From a virus, in the IMG/VR virus record IMGVR_UViG_3300042731_007312, positions 1 through 44,242 of that record: 44,242 nucleotides of DNA; one strand, 5' to 3'. The notes below the pieces were generated by a model, which was not told the DNA's origin, ran no database searches, and saw only the letters and a program-made list of their open reading frames with translations. This document shows positions 1 through 7,468 of this stretch, piece by piece; positions within the stretch are counted from its first letter, which is position 1, and every line of letters starts with the position of its first letter. A program made the translations under genes and the position numbers.

Positions 1-1
1 G

Positions 2-469
2 TATTCGGTCGAGTTCGTTTACCAGAACGCCCCTTCACAGTGGGGTTTTATGGGTCTCAACGACCCGAAATATGGGAAAATCACGCCTTACATAGGCACT
101 TACGACGACGGCTGGCATATCTCGTGTGAGGCCCCTTCCTGTTACGGGACGCTTGTCGGCGTGAGGCTGTGGTATTATGCGGGCCTTGCCGACCCGCGCT
201 TTTGGGACGGTTTGGTCTACGAACCGATGCTTCAGCCGTTCGCAAGAGCGCTGATGTACCTCACCGTGGCACGCCTCGAGCGACCCCTGTGTAGCTGTAC
301 GACCATAAAGGAATGGTGTAAGGAATTACAGACCGACCTCGCTATTGGAGAGAACACCGTCCCCTGGGGCGACCTCGACAACCCGTTCGGAACCCGTCGC
401 GGAGAAATCGACGCGTGGCGGGACATCGACAAGATTCACCCAAAACGCTACATAGGTGTAGTCATATGA
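2..469 (+). CDS. Phage structural protein, C-terminal part (partial)
   Basis: The frame is open from the left edge, so the true start lies outside the window; an internal ATG at 50 is not preferred because the frame continues upstream with sensible protein. The visible part is rich in aromatic residues and contains a Cys-rich stretch (PLCSCTTIKEWC) and a conserved-looking tail (NPFGTRRGEIDAW). No family is recognised with certainty. Its place at the head of the tail operon, joined by ATGA to the next gene, suggests a virion structural or head-tail joining protein. The function is inferred from context only. Confidence 0.6.
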   Translation, partial: YSVEFVYQNAPSQWGFMGLNDPKYGKITPYIGTYDDGWHISCEAPSCYGTLVGVRLWYYAGLADPRFWDGLVYEPMLQPFARALMYLTVARLERPLCSCTTIKEWCKELQTDLAIGENTVPWGDLDNPFGTRRGEIDAWRDIDKIHPKRYIGVVI

Positions 470-1080
470 ATGTACTTGATATTCTAAAGACACTCTTCGA
501 GTTTGCAAAAGTCCTGTCCCCATTCGGTCAGAAAATCGAGCTTCCGCCCATAGTGTTCGAACCCATACACGTACTGATAGTCGACGACGACGACAACATC
601 AGGGAACTGTTCGGGCGCGTCGCGCACACCGTAAACCTCGAGACGCTTTCTGCTGCGACGATAAAAGAAGCTATCGCCTTAATCGAGAGGGACAAACCTG
701 ACATCTTGATACTCGACTGGCGGGTGAATGGGGACAAAAAGGACGGCGCTGACGTGCTCGACAAATGGTTTACCACTGTTAACGGGCCTGTAGCCGTCGT
801 GAGCGGTGTCGCTCCTCTTGCGAAGCTGCGCGAACTGTACGTGTATGGGATTTTTCACGCGTTCCAGAAGCCGGTCGAGGTAGAAGTCCTGACGGCTGTG
901 CTCAACAGGTACGCCGACATCATTGAAAAAGACCGGCTTCTGGAACAAAAGGAGTTACGTGAGGCTGCGCTTCAAGAGGCCCTTGTTCAAATGAGTACCG
1001 AATTGCGGGTTGTTAAGACACTACTGTTACTTTTACTCGCAGTTGCAGCCGCGATTTTCTATAACACAGGTATGGTATGA
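466..1080 (+). CDS. Receiver-domain (CheY-like) protein with C-terminal membrane anchor
   Basis: The start is the ATG of an ATGA overlap with the previous gene, giving 204 residues. Residues 34-150 form a response-regulator receiver domain: acidic D40-D41 after a hydrophobic strand (HVLIVDD), phospho-acceptor D84 in LILDW, the Ser/Thr position as S113 (VVSG) and K135 in FQKP. All the residues needed for Asp phosphorylation are therefore present. No DNA-binding output domain follows. Instead there is a charged, probably coiled segment (about 150-178) and one hydrophobic helix (about 181-198) near the C-terminus. Family knowledge predicts phosphotransfer from a histidine kinase; none is encoded here, so a host kinase would be the partner. 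Membrane location is inferred. Its placement inside a tail operon is unusual. Confidence 0.85.
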   Translation: MNVLDILKTLFEFAKVLSPFGQKIELPPIVFEPIHVLIVDDDDNIRELFGRVAHTVNLETLSAATIKEAIALIERDKPDILILDWRVNGDKKDGADVLDKWFTTVNGPVAVVSGVAPLAKLRELYVYGIFHAFQKPVEVEVLTAVLNRYADIIEKDRLLEQKELREAALQEALVQMSTELRVVKTLLLLLLAVAAAIFYNTGMV

Positions 1081-1409
1081 GCCTAGTATACAGGACAGTA
1101 ACAGACGACACCGGTTTGGGGCAGGTGTATATTGTGCCGGAAGAGCACCCGGTTGAACTGACGCGACAGGGTCTTCGCGTAAACCTTCCCGTTGTGCCCG
1201 ACATCCCGCACGCAGCACAGGTCGAGCTTCGGAATCTTTTAATTGAGCGAGACGTCATGTCGTTCGAGGCCGTGAAGAAAAGGCCGACTGCGACATTAGG
1301 GATAGCTCGCCTCGTAGTTGAGCGACACGGTTTGTCTACGAACGCGAGACACTTATCAAACACCCTTGTCAGGCTATTCAAGCAGGAGGAAAACACATGG
1401 GTAATCTAG
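1077..1409 (+). CDS. Hypothetical protein in tail operon
   Basis: This 110-residue protein starts in an ATGA overlap with the receiver-domain gene and ends inside the next gene, so translation is probably coupled. The N-terminal half is beta-strand-like (VYRTVTDDTG, GQVYIVPEEHP) and the C-terminal half helical and basic. I recognise no family. Its position just before the probable major tail protein would fit a tail-completion or neck protein, but the sequence gives no direct support. Confidence 0.6.
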   Translation: MSLVYRTVTDDTGLGQVYIVPEEHPVELTRQGLRVNLPVVPDIPHAAQVELRNLLIERDVMSFEAVKKRPTATLGIARLVVERHGLSTNARHLSNTLVRLFKQEENTWVI

Positions 1410-2890
1410 ACATCGAACCCGGGAAAACCAGTAATTCGAGGGTATTCCTGATTGAATGTCGAGCGCGTGCGGACAGGGAACCCGACTATCAGGGTTGCGC
1501 TCGCATCGGAGCGCCCGAGTGGGCGTTCGGGGACATAACCCCCATAAAATGCCCGTCCCCGTATATGTACGGGCAGTACGAGGAGGTCGGCTTCTATCAG
1601 GGCGAAACGGAACGCCCGACCATTCCCGTTATAGGGCGTTACTCCCTAAATACCCTGTCGAAGCTGTTGGAAATCGGACGTAACAACCTCGAGGCCGACG
1701 TTCAAGTACACTTCGGCACGTGCGGGGTACCTAGTAACTTCGACTACGGCTACACAAAGGTGCTTGTCGCTGAAGCCGTGCGCGAGGTGAACTGGTCGGC
1801 TGACGAAATGGGCGACTTCAGCGACGCAGACCAGGCCGAAGTAACCGAGACAGGCGAGTTTTCGGCGAAATGGCTGTACGAGATAGTCCCGCTCCGACCG
1901 GCCCGGAAGGCCGACACGCTCATAACGAACGAGATACTGGCCGTACACCTGTGGGACCACGTCGCGTGTGAAGAAGACGCGTGCTTGCCGGTCCAGAAAT
2001 GGTTTGCAGTAACGAAGGCGGAAGGCGGGTCTGTTGGCACAACAGCCGACTGTATATACTCGCTCGACAAAGGGGCCGCGTTCGGCGCGAGCGACATCGA
2101 TGGACTGGGTCTCAACGACCCATCCGACATCGACCACCTTGGCGAATACCTCGTTGTGCCGTCGAACGGCGCTGCCGGTCACTGTTACCTCGCTGTGTCG
2201 GAAATCGACACAGGTGGTGGTGAGACGTGGCCGCTCGTGACAGACGGCTACGTTGCCGGAGGCGAGCCGAACGCAATCGCCTCAAGCGGTAACGTCGCGT
2301 GGATAGTCGGTGACACAGGGTACGTGTATAAGTTAACTGACGCGACCCTGGGACCGACGGCCATTGACGAGGGAGGCACGACCACGCAGGACTTGAACTG
2401 CGTCGACATGTATTCTGATAATTTCGTTGTCGCAGGCGGGAACAACGGCATCGTTATGTACACGTCGAACGGGCAGGACTTCACCGTTGTGAACGCTCCC
2501 TCAGCCGACAACGTTGTGTCAATCGCCGTCAAGAACAAGCTCGAATGGTTTGCGGGAACGGACGGCGGTGACATATACGCCACTTACGACGCCGGAACAA
2601 CCTGGGAACTGAAGGTATCAGGATACACCTCAATCCCGGCCATATCAATCTGTACAGACTCGGAAATCTTCGCTACTGCAACGCACAGCACGGGCGGGCG
2701 CATCCTCAAGTCGATTAGCTCAGGCTGGTCTTGGGTTGTCGTCCCAACAGGCACGGGAAGCATACCCGAAAACGACCGCCTCAACGACATCGACTCGTAC
2801 TGGAGAGACCCGAACCTTGCTCTCGCTGGCGGTCTCGCCGGTGATGGTAGCGACGGCATACTAATCGCGGCTCAGCCCGCAACGACATAA
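1397..2890 (+). CDS. Probable major tail protein with C-terminal beta-propeller
   Basis: The 497-residue protein starts at ATG 1397 after the ribosome site AGGAGG. Residues 1 to about 190 look like a compact structural domain with no repeats. From about 195 onward there are repeated strand motifs typical of BNR/Asp-box propellers: SLDKGAAF, VGDTGYVYK, MYTSNGQDF, TYDAGTTW, ILKSISSGWSW and AGGLAGDGSDG, giving about six blades. Gene order (immediately before the tail chaperone and tape measure) is the usual place of the tail-tube protein, which sometimes carries a surface-exposed C-terminal domain such as an Ig fold. I infer that the propeller decorates the tail tube and may bind glycans. If the N-terminal domain is not a tube protein, this is a separate tail decoration protein. 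Confidence 0.6.
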   Translation: MGNLDIEPGKTSNSRVFLIECRARADREPDYQGCARIGAPEWAFGDITPIKCPSPYMYGQYEEVGFYQGETERPTIPVIGRYSLNTLSKLLEIGRNNLEADVQVHFGTCGVPSNFDYGYTKVLVAEAVREVNWSADEMGDFSDADQAEVTETGEFSAKWLYEIVPLRPARKADTLITNEILAVHLWDHVACEEDACLPVQKWFAVTKAEGGSVGTTADCIYSLDKGAAFGASDIDGLGLNDPSDIDHLGEYLVVPSNGAAGHCYLAVSEIDTGGGETWPLVTDGYVAGGEPNAIASSGNVAWIVGDTGYVYKLTDATLGPTAIDEGGTTTQDLNCVDMYSDNFVVAGGNNGIVMYTSNGQDFTVVNAPSADNVVSIAVKNKLEWFAGTDGGDIYATYDAGTTWELKVSGYTSIPAISICTDSEIFATATHSTGGRILKSISSGWSWVVVPTGTGSIPENDRLNDIDSYWRDPNLALAGGLAGDGSDGILIAAQPATT

Positions 2891-2907
2891 CCTGACAGGA
2901 GAGGTAT

Positions 2908-3438
2908 ATGGACGACAAAGAACTGACTGACGACCAAGTAGCAACTAAAGCCGTGCTCGAGGTAGGTGACGAAATCAAGGTTGACGCCGAAGAAATCGTC
3001 ACCCTCGAGCGTGGCTTCAAAGTGAAAATCACGCCCGTCCCCGGTATGCTCATTACGGAGGCAATCAGCCGCGTACAGGAGCCGAAAGTCCCGATTGTGT
3101 GGAATGACAAGAAGGACAGGGAGGAGCCGAACTACCAAGACCCAACCTACGTTGCAGCCATGCAGCGTTACGAAGCTCAGAAGGTAATCGCCTCGACAAA
3201 TGCCGCTATCCGAATGGGCGTTCGCCTCATTGACGGTCTCCCTGAGGACGACTCGTGGATTGACGACCTTCAAGAGTTGGGCTTCGACGAGGTCGAACGC
3301 GGTCTTCCCGCCCGCGTTCTCGAGTTCTACTACATGAAATTCATCGTCGTGACAAACCGTGACATAAAAACCATCTCGAGGGTGATGGGCTTCGACGAGG
3401 CGGAAATAACAAGTAAAGAGGAGACGTTTCGGCGTTAA
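2908..3438 (+). CDS. Tail assembly chaperone, short form (gpG-like)
   Basis: This 176-residue acidic protein lies directly before the tape measure gene, the standard place of the gpG-type tail chaperone. The start ATG follows AGGAGAGG. The sequence has a beta-strand-rich beginning (VGDEIKVDAEEIV, GFKVKITPV) and a helical remainder. It ends at TAA 3436-3438, but a second frame opens after a stop at 3407-3409 and continues to 3724 without any usable start codon. The short protein is therefore probably the unshifted product of a frameshifted pair. In lambda-like phages such chaperones coat the tape measure before tube polymerisation. Confidence 0.75.
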   Translation: MDDKELTDDQVATKAVLEVGDEIKVDAEEIVTLERGFKVKITPVPGMLITEAISRVQEPKVPIVWNDKKDREEPNYQDPTYVAAMQRYEAQKVIASTNAAIRMGVRLIDGLPEDDSWIDDLQELGFDEVERGLPARVLEFYYMKFIVVTNRDIKTISRVMGFDEAEITSKEETFRR

Positions 3439-3724
3439 GCGAAACGGCATCCCGATAACTCAGCACCCGTTCTGGGGACCCTCAATCCCTACGAACATCA
3501 CCACAAGCATATTCTTCGACCGCTTCGACGCAGCCGTCGAAGCAGGCGCGTCGCTCGACGAACTCTTTAGATGGGAACAGGGCGAATACCCCTCGTGGTT
3601 TGTCACGACCGTTGTCGCGTGGTATCGCCTCAAAAAACGAATAAAAGCGCACGTCGACGACGTTGTATCGCTACATCACGAGAAACAGTCTCGGAAAGCG
3701 AAGCGAAAGCGAAAGAAAAGGTGA
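2908..3724 (+). CDS. Tail assembly chaperone, frameshifted long form (gpGT-like)
   Basis: A +1 shift at TTT-C (3427-3430) joins residue F174 of the short form to a second frame that reads from GGC 3431 to TGA 3722, giving about 271 residues. The extension is clearly coding: it contains DELFRWEQGEYPSWF and VVAWYRLKKRIKAHVDD and ends in a lysine/arginine-rich tail. It has no ATG, GTG or TTG that could start it independently. The organisation matches the G/GT pair of lambda, where the T extension contacts the tube protein; here the shift is +1 rather than the more common -1. A -2 shift would reach the same frame and is not formally excluded. Confidence 0.75.
3417..3438 (+). promoter_or_regulatory. 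Programmed +1 ribosomal frameshift site
   Basis: AGGAG (3419-3423) lies exactly three bases before the codon TTT, which is followed by C, so a tRNA-Phe can slip from TTT to TTC. A zero-frame TAA stands two codons further on. This is the geometry of the bacterial release-factor-2 (prfB) +1 site, where an internal Shine-Dalgarno-like sequence sits three bases upstream of the slippery codon. The overlap of the two frames is only 29 bases (3410-3438), so the shift must occur here. Confidence 0.7.
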
Positions 3725-3727
3725 CGA

Positions 3728-6700
3728 ATGGCCTTCACTACAACGGGCGTGATACTGGAGGCGAGAGGACTCGCCTCTTTTCAATCGGCCCTGAAAAGCG
3801 CTCAAAAAAGCATAACCGACACCGGGAAGGCGTCAAAGGGCCTCGCTTCTGACATAAACTCGTTCGGGAAGGGGGTGCTCAAGGGGGGCGCTCTCCTCGG
3901 GGGCGTCGCTCTCGCAGGCCTGGGGGCGTTCACGACCGGCGTAGCGACCCTCGGCGTAACAGCCGTCAATACCTCAATATCTGTACAGAGCGCGTTTGCG
4001 GGCGTCACAAAGACCGTGAACGGTCTCACGACCGCGACGGGTGAACTTAGCGAAGCTGGTGAAAACCTGAAAAGGGGTTTTCAGGACTTGGCCCTCGAGA
4101 TACCCGTCGCAGTCGAGGAACTCATGGGTATAGGTGAGTTGGGCGGTCAGTTGGGCGTTCAAGAGGATAACCTCTTGAACTTCACGAAAACAATCGCTCA
4201 ACTCGGGGTGACGACCGACCTCACATCGGAAGCTGCTGCAACCTCGCTTGCTCAGCTAATGAACATCATGGGTTCGTCGCAAGACTCCATCGGGTCAATA
4301 GGTAACGTGATAGTCGCGCTCGGTAACAACAGCGCGACGACCGAATCTCAGATTGTCAATTTTGCTCAGCGAATAGCGGGTGCTGGTAAAATAGCGGGCC
4401 TTACTGAGGCGCAGGTGCTAGGTATCGCCGCCTCATTCAGTTCGGTCGGCATTGAGGCGGAAGCTGGTGGTACAGCGACGCAGAAGGTTCTTCTCGCCAT
4501 GCAGCAGGCCGTCGCAGGAAGCACGACCGGGTTCGTTGACAATTCAGCGGCCATAACCGACAACGTCGACCGGCTCTCAGGGTACAACGCGAAGCTCGTT
4601 ACGCTCGAGGCCCGCACCGGCATGTCAGGGGACGCGCTGTGGGCACAGTATCAGGCGTTTCTCGATGCAGGCGGCGCGGCTGAAGATTGGGGCCGTCAAC
4701 TCGGAGACACGAACAGAAACCAGCTTTTCAACACAATCAAGAGCGTGAAGGAGACTGAGGCTGCTCTCGAAGACCTTCGCGCCTCGCAAGGGAAGCCGAT
4801 TGACCCAGGCCAACTCACAAAGTTCGCCGAAGTCGCAGGCATGACCGCTGACGACTTTCAAACACTATGGAAAGAGGACTCGTCGAAGGCGTTCGAGGCG
4901 TTTGTGACGGGCCTGGGTGCTCAGGGGGACGAGGCGATTAACACGCTCGAAGACCTCGGCCTGTCTGACCAGCGCCTCATTCGCTCGTTCCTGTCTCTTT
5001 CCAATAACTCTGACATCCTGACAAGCTCGCTCGAGCTTGCAAACAACGAGTTCGAGAACGGGAACGCGCTCGCTAAAGAGGCCGAACAGCGCTTCGCCAC
5101 AACTGCGAGCAGGATACAACTCCTCAAAAATCAGGTTCGTGACATAGGAATAACCATCGGTGATACATTGCTTCCCGCCTTCAATAACGCGCTCGCTGCT
5201 GCGTCCGACTTCGCGCTTGAGTTCGGGAAGAAGTTACCGGGCTACATCGAGGACGTGAAGAGTGCGTGGCAGGGTTTCAAGACTGTGTGGCAAGGCTTTA
5301 ATACAGGTGAGTTCGACCTCATTAAAGGCGGTTTTCAAGACATACGAGAGGCCCTTAAAGGACTCGGCCTCCCTGAAGGGCTTGCGAACACCATCGTCAA
5401 CGTCACCGAAAAGGTTTACTACCTAAAAGAAGCGGCGAAGGGGCTGAAAGACCTTTTTGTCGGTCTTATCGACAAGGACGCTTTTCAAATTGACGTTGGT
5501 CTTGGCGGTCTTATGGCTGCGTTTGAAGGACTCGGCCTCGACCCCGACATCGCCCTTCAAATAGCACAGATAACGAGCGACCTCGTTACCTTGGGGCAAG
5601 AGGCGTTCACGTTCTTTCAGGCGTTCGGGGAAGAGCACTGGAGCGAAATCGTCGGGGCAATAGCAGGCGTCGGAGCTGTGCTCGCAGGGTCGGCCATTTT
5701 CGCCGTCCTCACTGCTATCGGCACGGCTATCGCTGCGCTCGCCACACCCATGACGCTTATAATCGGAGCGGCTGCCCTCCTCGGGGCGGCGTGGGCCGGG
5801 AACTGGTTCGGCATACAGGACATCGTCATGGGGGCCTGGGAAGCGATACAACCGATGCTCGTCGAACTGTGGACGTGGCTCTCGACAAACATACCCGCTG
5901 CGCTCGCTACACTCAGTCAATGGTGGACCGAAAACTGGCCCATCCTCGCTGCCGTCGCTCTGACCGTGTGGACCGTCATACGGGACGCTATAATGACAGC
6001 CGTGAGCGTCATAACCGCAAGCGTGATTCCGGCATTTCAAACAGCGTTCGCAAATCTTCAAGAAGCCTTCTCTCAAACGGGTGTCTCGTGGGGGGACGTA
6101 TGGGAAGGGATAAAGACGGTCCTCATTGCAGCAGGCGTCGTCATACTCGGCATAATAGCGACAATCATCGGCGTCATAACTGCGTTCGCAACCGGTTTCG
6201 CGCAGGCCCTCACCTACGTGTCGGAGGTGTGGATACTGCTCGTGTCGGCTGTACAACTTGCAGTCGAAGGTATAATAAACATCGTCTCAGGTATCGGCAC
6301 GATAATAGCGGGCATACTCGAAGGCGACTTCACGATGATAGGTGAGGGCCTCGTTCAACTGTTCGAGGGTATCGTACAAACCCTTGTCGGCATAATAGGG
6401 GTTGTCGCAGGCATTATAACGGCTGCCCTGGCCGGTGTCATAGGATTCATTCAGGGGTTTGTTACGGGAATCATCGAGTATTTTCAAACACTGTACGACA
6501 CGCTCGTCGGGAACTCCATCATACCCGACCTCGTGACGGGAATCATAGGCTGGTTTGAAATGCTAATCGACCCTATAACCGGCGTATTCGAAACGATAAT
6601 CAGCACGGTCACAGACGCCTTCGGCACGATTGGCGACCTCGTGACGAGCATACCAGGAATTGGCGCTATATTCGGAGGTGGTGAAGAGGAAGCGCCTGTT

Positions 6701-7468
6701 GACGGCGCAGAGGGAGGGATGGAAGGGGGCGCTCTCCTCGGGGGTTTTGACTCAACTGCAATTGTCGAGGCCCTCGAAACTACCCTCCCTGAAGCATTTG
6801 CGACCTTCGGTGAAGTGTTTCTCGAATTGTGGACGCCGGTTCAAGAGGCCATTTTGCTGTTTCAAACGACTCTGCTCTTGATAGCCACAGAGACACTCGT
6901 TTTGTTGACAGAAGCGTTCTCAACATTTGCCACTATCGCAATTCAACAGCTTACGACCCTGACGACGTTCATTTTATCAAAAGTAGTTGGGGCGCTTACC
7001 ATCACCCTTCAAGTGCTAATGACATTACAGTCGACAACCGTGTCGGTAACTGAGACGATGGTCGAGTCGTTCGAGCACGTCACCGACGAGATTAAGGTGC
7101 TGATTGAGGCCGTTGACGAACTTATCGAGCAGCTTGAAGCTGCTGCGCGTGCAGCCCGTAACGTGACGGCAGGCGTTCTCAGTACCGGCGCTGACGTGGA
7201 AGGCGCGAAAGACAACGTCGGCCTTCAGCACGGTGCTCATTTTATCGTTCCCCCTGGTTATCCAAACGACAGCTTCGGTCCTGTGTTCCTTACCTCAGGT
7301 GAAGAGGTCATCGTAAGAACACCATCACAGCAGGGGGTCGGAGGCGGAACGACAAATATGATTGAGGTAAACATAAATAATCCGACCGTCAGGAACGACC
7401 GTGACCTTGACACAATGAGGCTCATGGTACGACAGGAAATTTCGGACGCTATAGGAGTCGGTCAATGA
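3728..7468 (+). CDS. Tail tape measure protein (TP901 type)
   Basis: At 1246 residues this is the largest gene. It starts at ATG 3728 after AAGGTGA and three bases after the chaperone stop. The N-terminal 300 residues carry the TP901-type tape measure signature: a glycine/alanine-rich hydrophobic stretch (about 50-85), FAGVTKTVNGLT, then ELMGIGELGGQLGV and QVLGIAASFSSVGI. Several long hydrophobic segments follow (about 635-700, 745-780 and 795-910), and helical acidic segments continue to about 1160. Tape measure proteins set tail length; at about 1.5 angstrom per residue this would give a tail near 190 nm, which is an inference. The C-terminus (VPPGYPNDSFGPVFLTSGEEV) looks like the virion-associated end. 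Translation is coupled by ATGA to the next gene. Confidence 0.95.
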   Translation: MAFTTTGVILEARGLASFQSALKSAQKSITDTGKASKGLASDINSFGKGVLKGGALLGGVALAGLGAFTTGVATLGVTAVNTSISVQSAFAGVTKTVNGLTTATGELSEAGENLKRGFQDLALEIPVAVEELMGIGELGGQLGVQEDNLLNFTKTIAQLGVTTDLTSEAAATSLAQLMNIMGSSQDSIGSIGNVIVALGNNSATTESQIVNFAQRIAGAGKIAGLTEAQVLGIAASFSSVGIEAEAGGTATQKVLLAMQQAVAGSTTGFVDNSAAITDNVDRLSGYNAKLVTLEARTGMSGDALWAQYQAFLDAGGAAEDWGRQLGDTNRNQLFNTIKSVKETEAALEDLRASQGKPIDPGQLTKFAEVAGMTADDFQTLWKEDSSKAFEAFVTGLGAQGDEAINTLEDLGLSDQRLIRSFLSLSNNSDILTSSLELANNEFENGNALAKEAEQRFATTASRIQLLKNQVRDIGITIGDTLLPAFNNALAAASDFALEFGKKLPGYIEDVKSAWQGFKTVWQGFNTGEFDLIKGGFQDIREALKGLGLPEGLANTIVNVTEKVYYLKEAAKGLKDLFVGLIDKDAFQIDVGLGGLMAAFEGLGLDPDIALQIAQITSDLVTLGQEAFTFFQAFGEEHWSEIVGAIAGVGAVLAGSAIFAVLTAIGTAIAALATPMTLIIGAAALLGAAWAGNWFGIQDIVMGAWEAIQPMLVELWTWLSTNIPAALATLSQWWTENWPILAAVALTVWTVIRDAIMTAVSVITASVIPAFQTAFANLQEAFSQTGVSWGDVWEGIKTVLIAAGVVILGIIATIIGVITAFATGFAQALTYVSEVWILLVSAVQLAVEGIINIVSGIGTIIAGILEGDFTMIGEGLVQLFEGIVQTLVGIIGVVAGIITAALAGVIGFIQGFVTGIIEYFQTLYDTLVGNSIIPDLVTGIIGWFEMLIDPITGVFETIISTVTDAFGTIGDLVTSIPGIGAIFGGGEEEAPVDGAEGGMEGGALLGGFDSTAIVEALETTLPEAFATFGEVFLELWTPVQEAILLFQTTLLLIATETLVLLTEAFSTFATIAIQQLTTLTTFILSKVVGALTITLQVLMTLQSTTVSVTETMVESFEHVTDEIKVLIEAVDELIEQLEAAARAARNVTAGVLSTGADVEGAKDNVGLQHGAHFIVPPGYPNDSFGPVFLTSGEEVIVRTPSQQGVGGGTTNMIEVNINNPTVRNDRDLDTMRLMVRQEISDAIGVGQ
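3884..3903 (+). repeat. 20-bp direct repeat in tape measure gene, copy 1
   Basis: GGGGGCGCTCTCCTCGGGGG occurs here and again at 6725-6744. Both copies are in the same frame and encode GGALLGG. They may reflect internal duplication or simply the same Gly-rich motif. Confidence 0.8.
6725..6744 (+). repeat. 20-bp direct repeat in tape measure gene, copy 2
   Basis: Exact second copy of the 20-mer at 3884-3903, again encoding GGALLGG. It follows a Gly/Glu-rich linker between two large hydrophobic regions of the tape measure protein. Confidence 0.8.

Noticed and set aside
5423-6256. 277-residue open frame on the minus strand inside the tape measure gene
   Set aside because: It is a shadow of the tape measure codons; low-complexity composition and no ribosome site.
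6725-6744. G-run in tape measure gene as a frameshift site
   Set aside because: The tape measure frame is continuous through it and no second coding frame opens.
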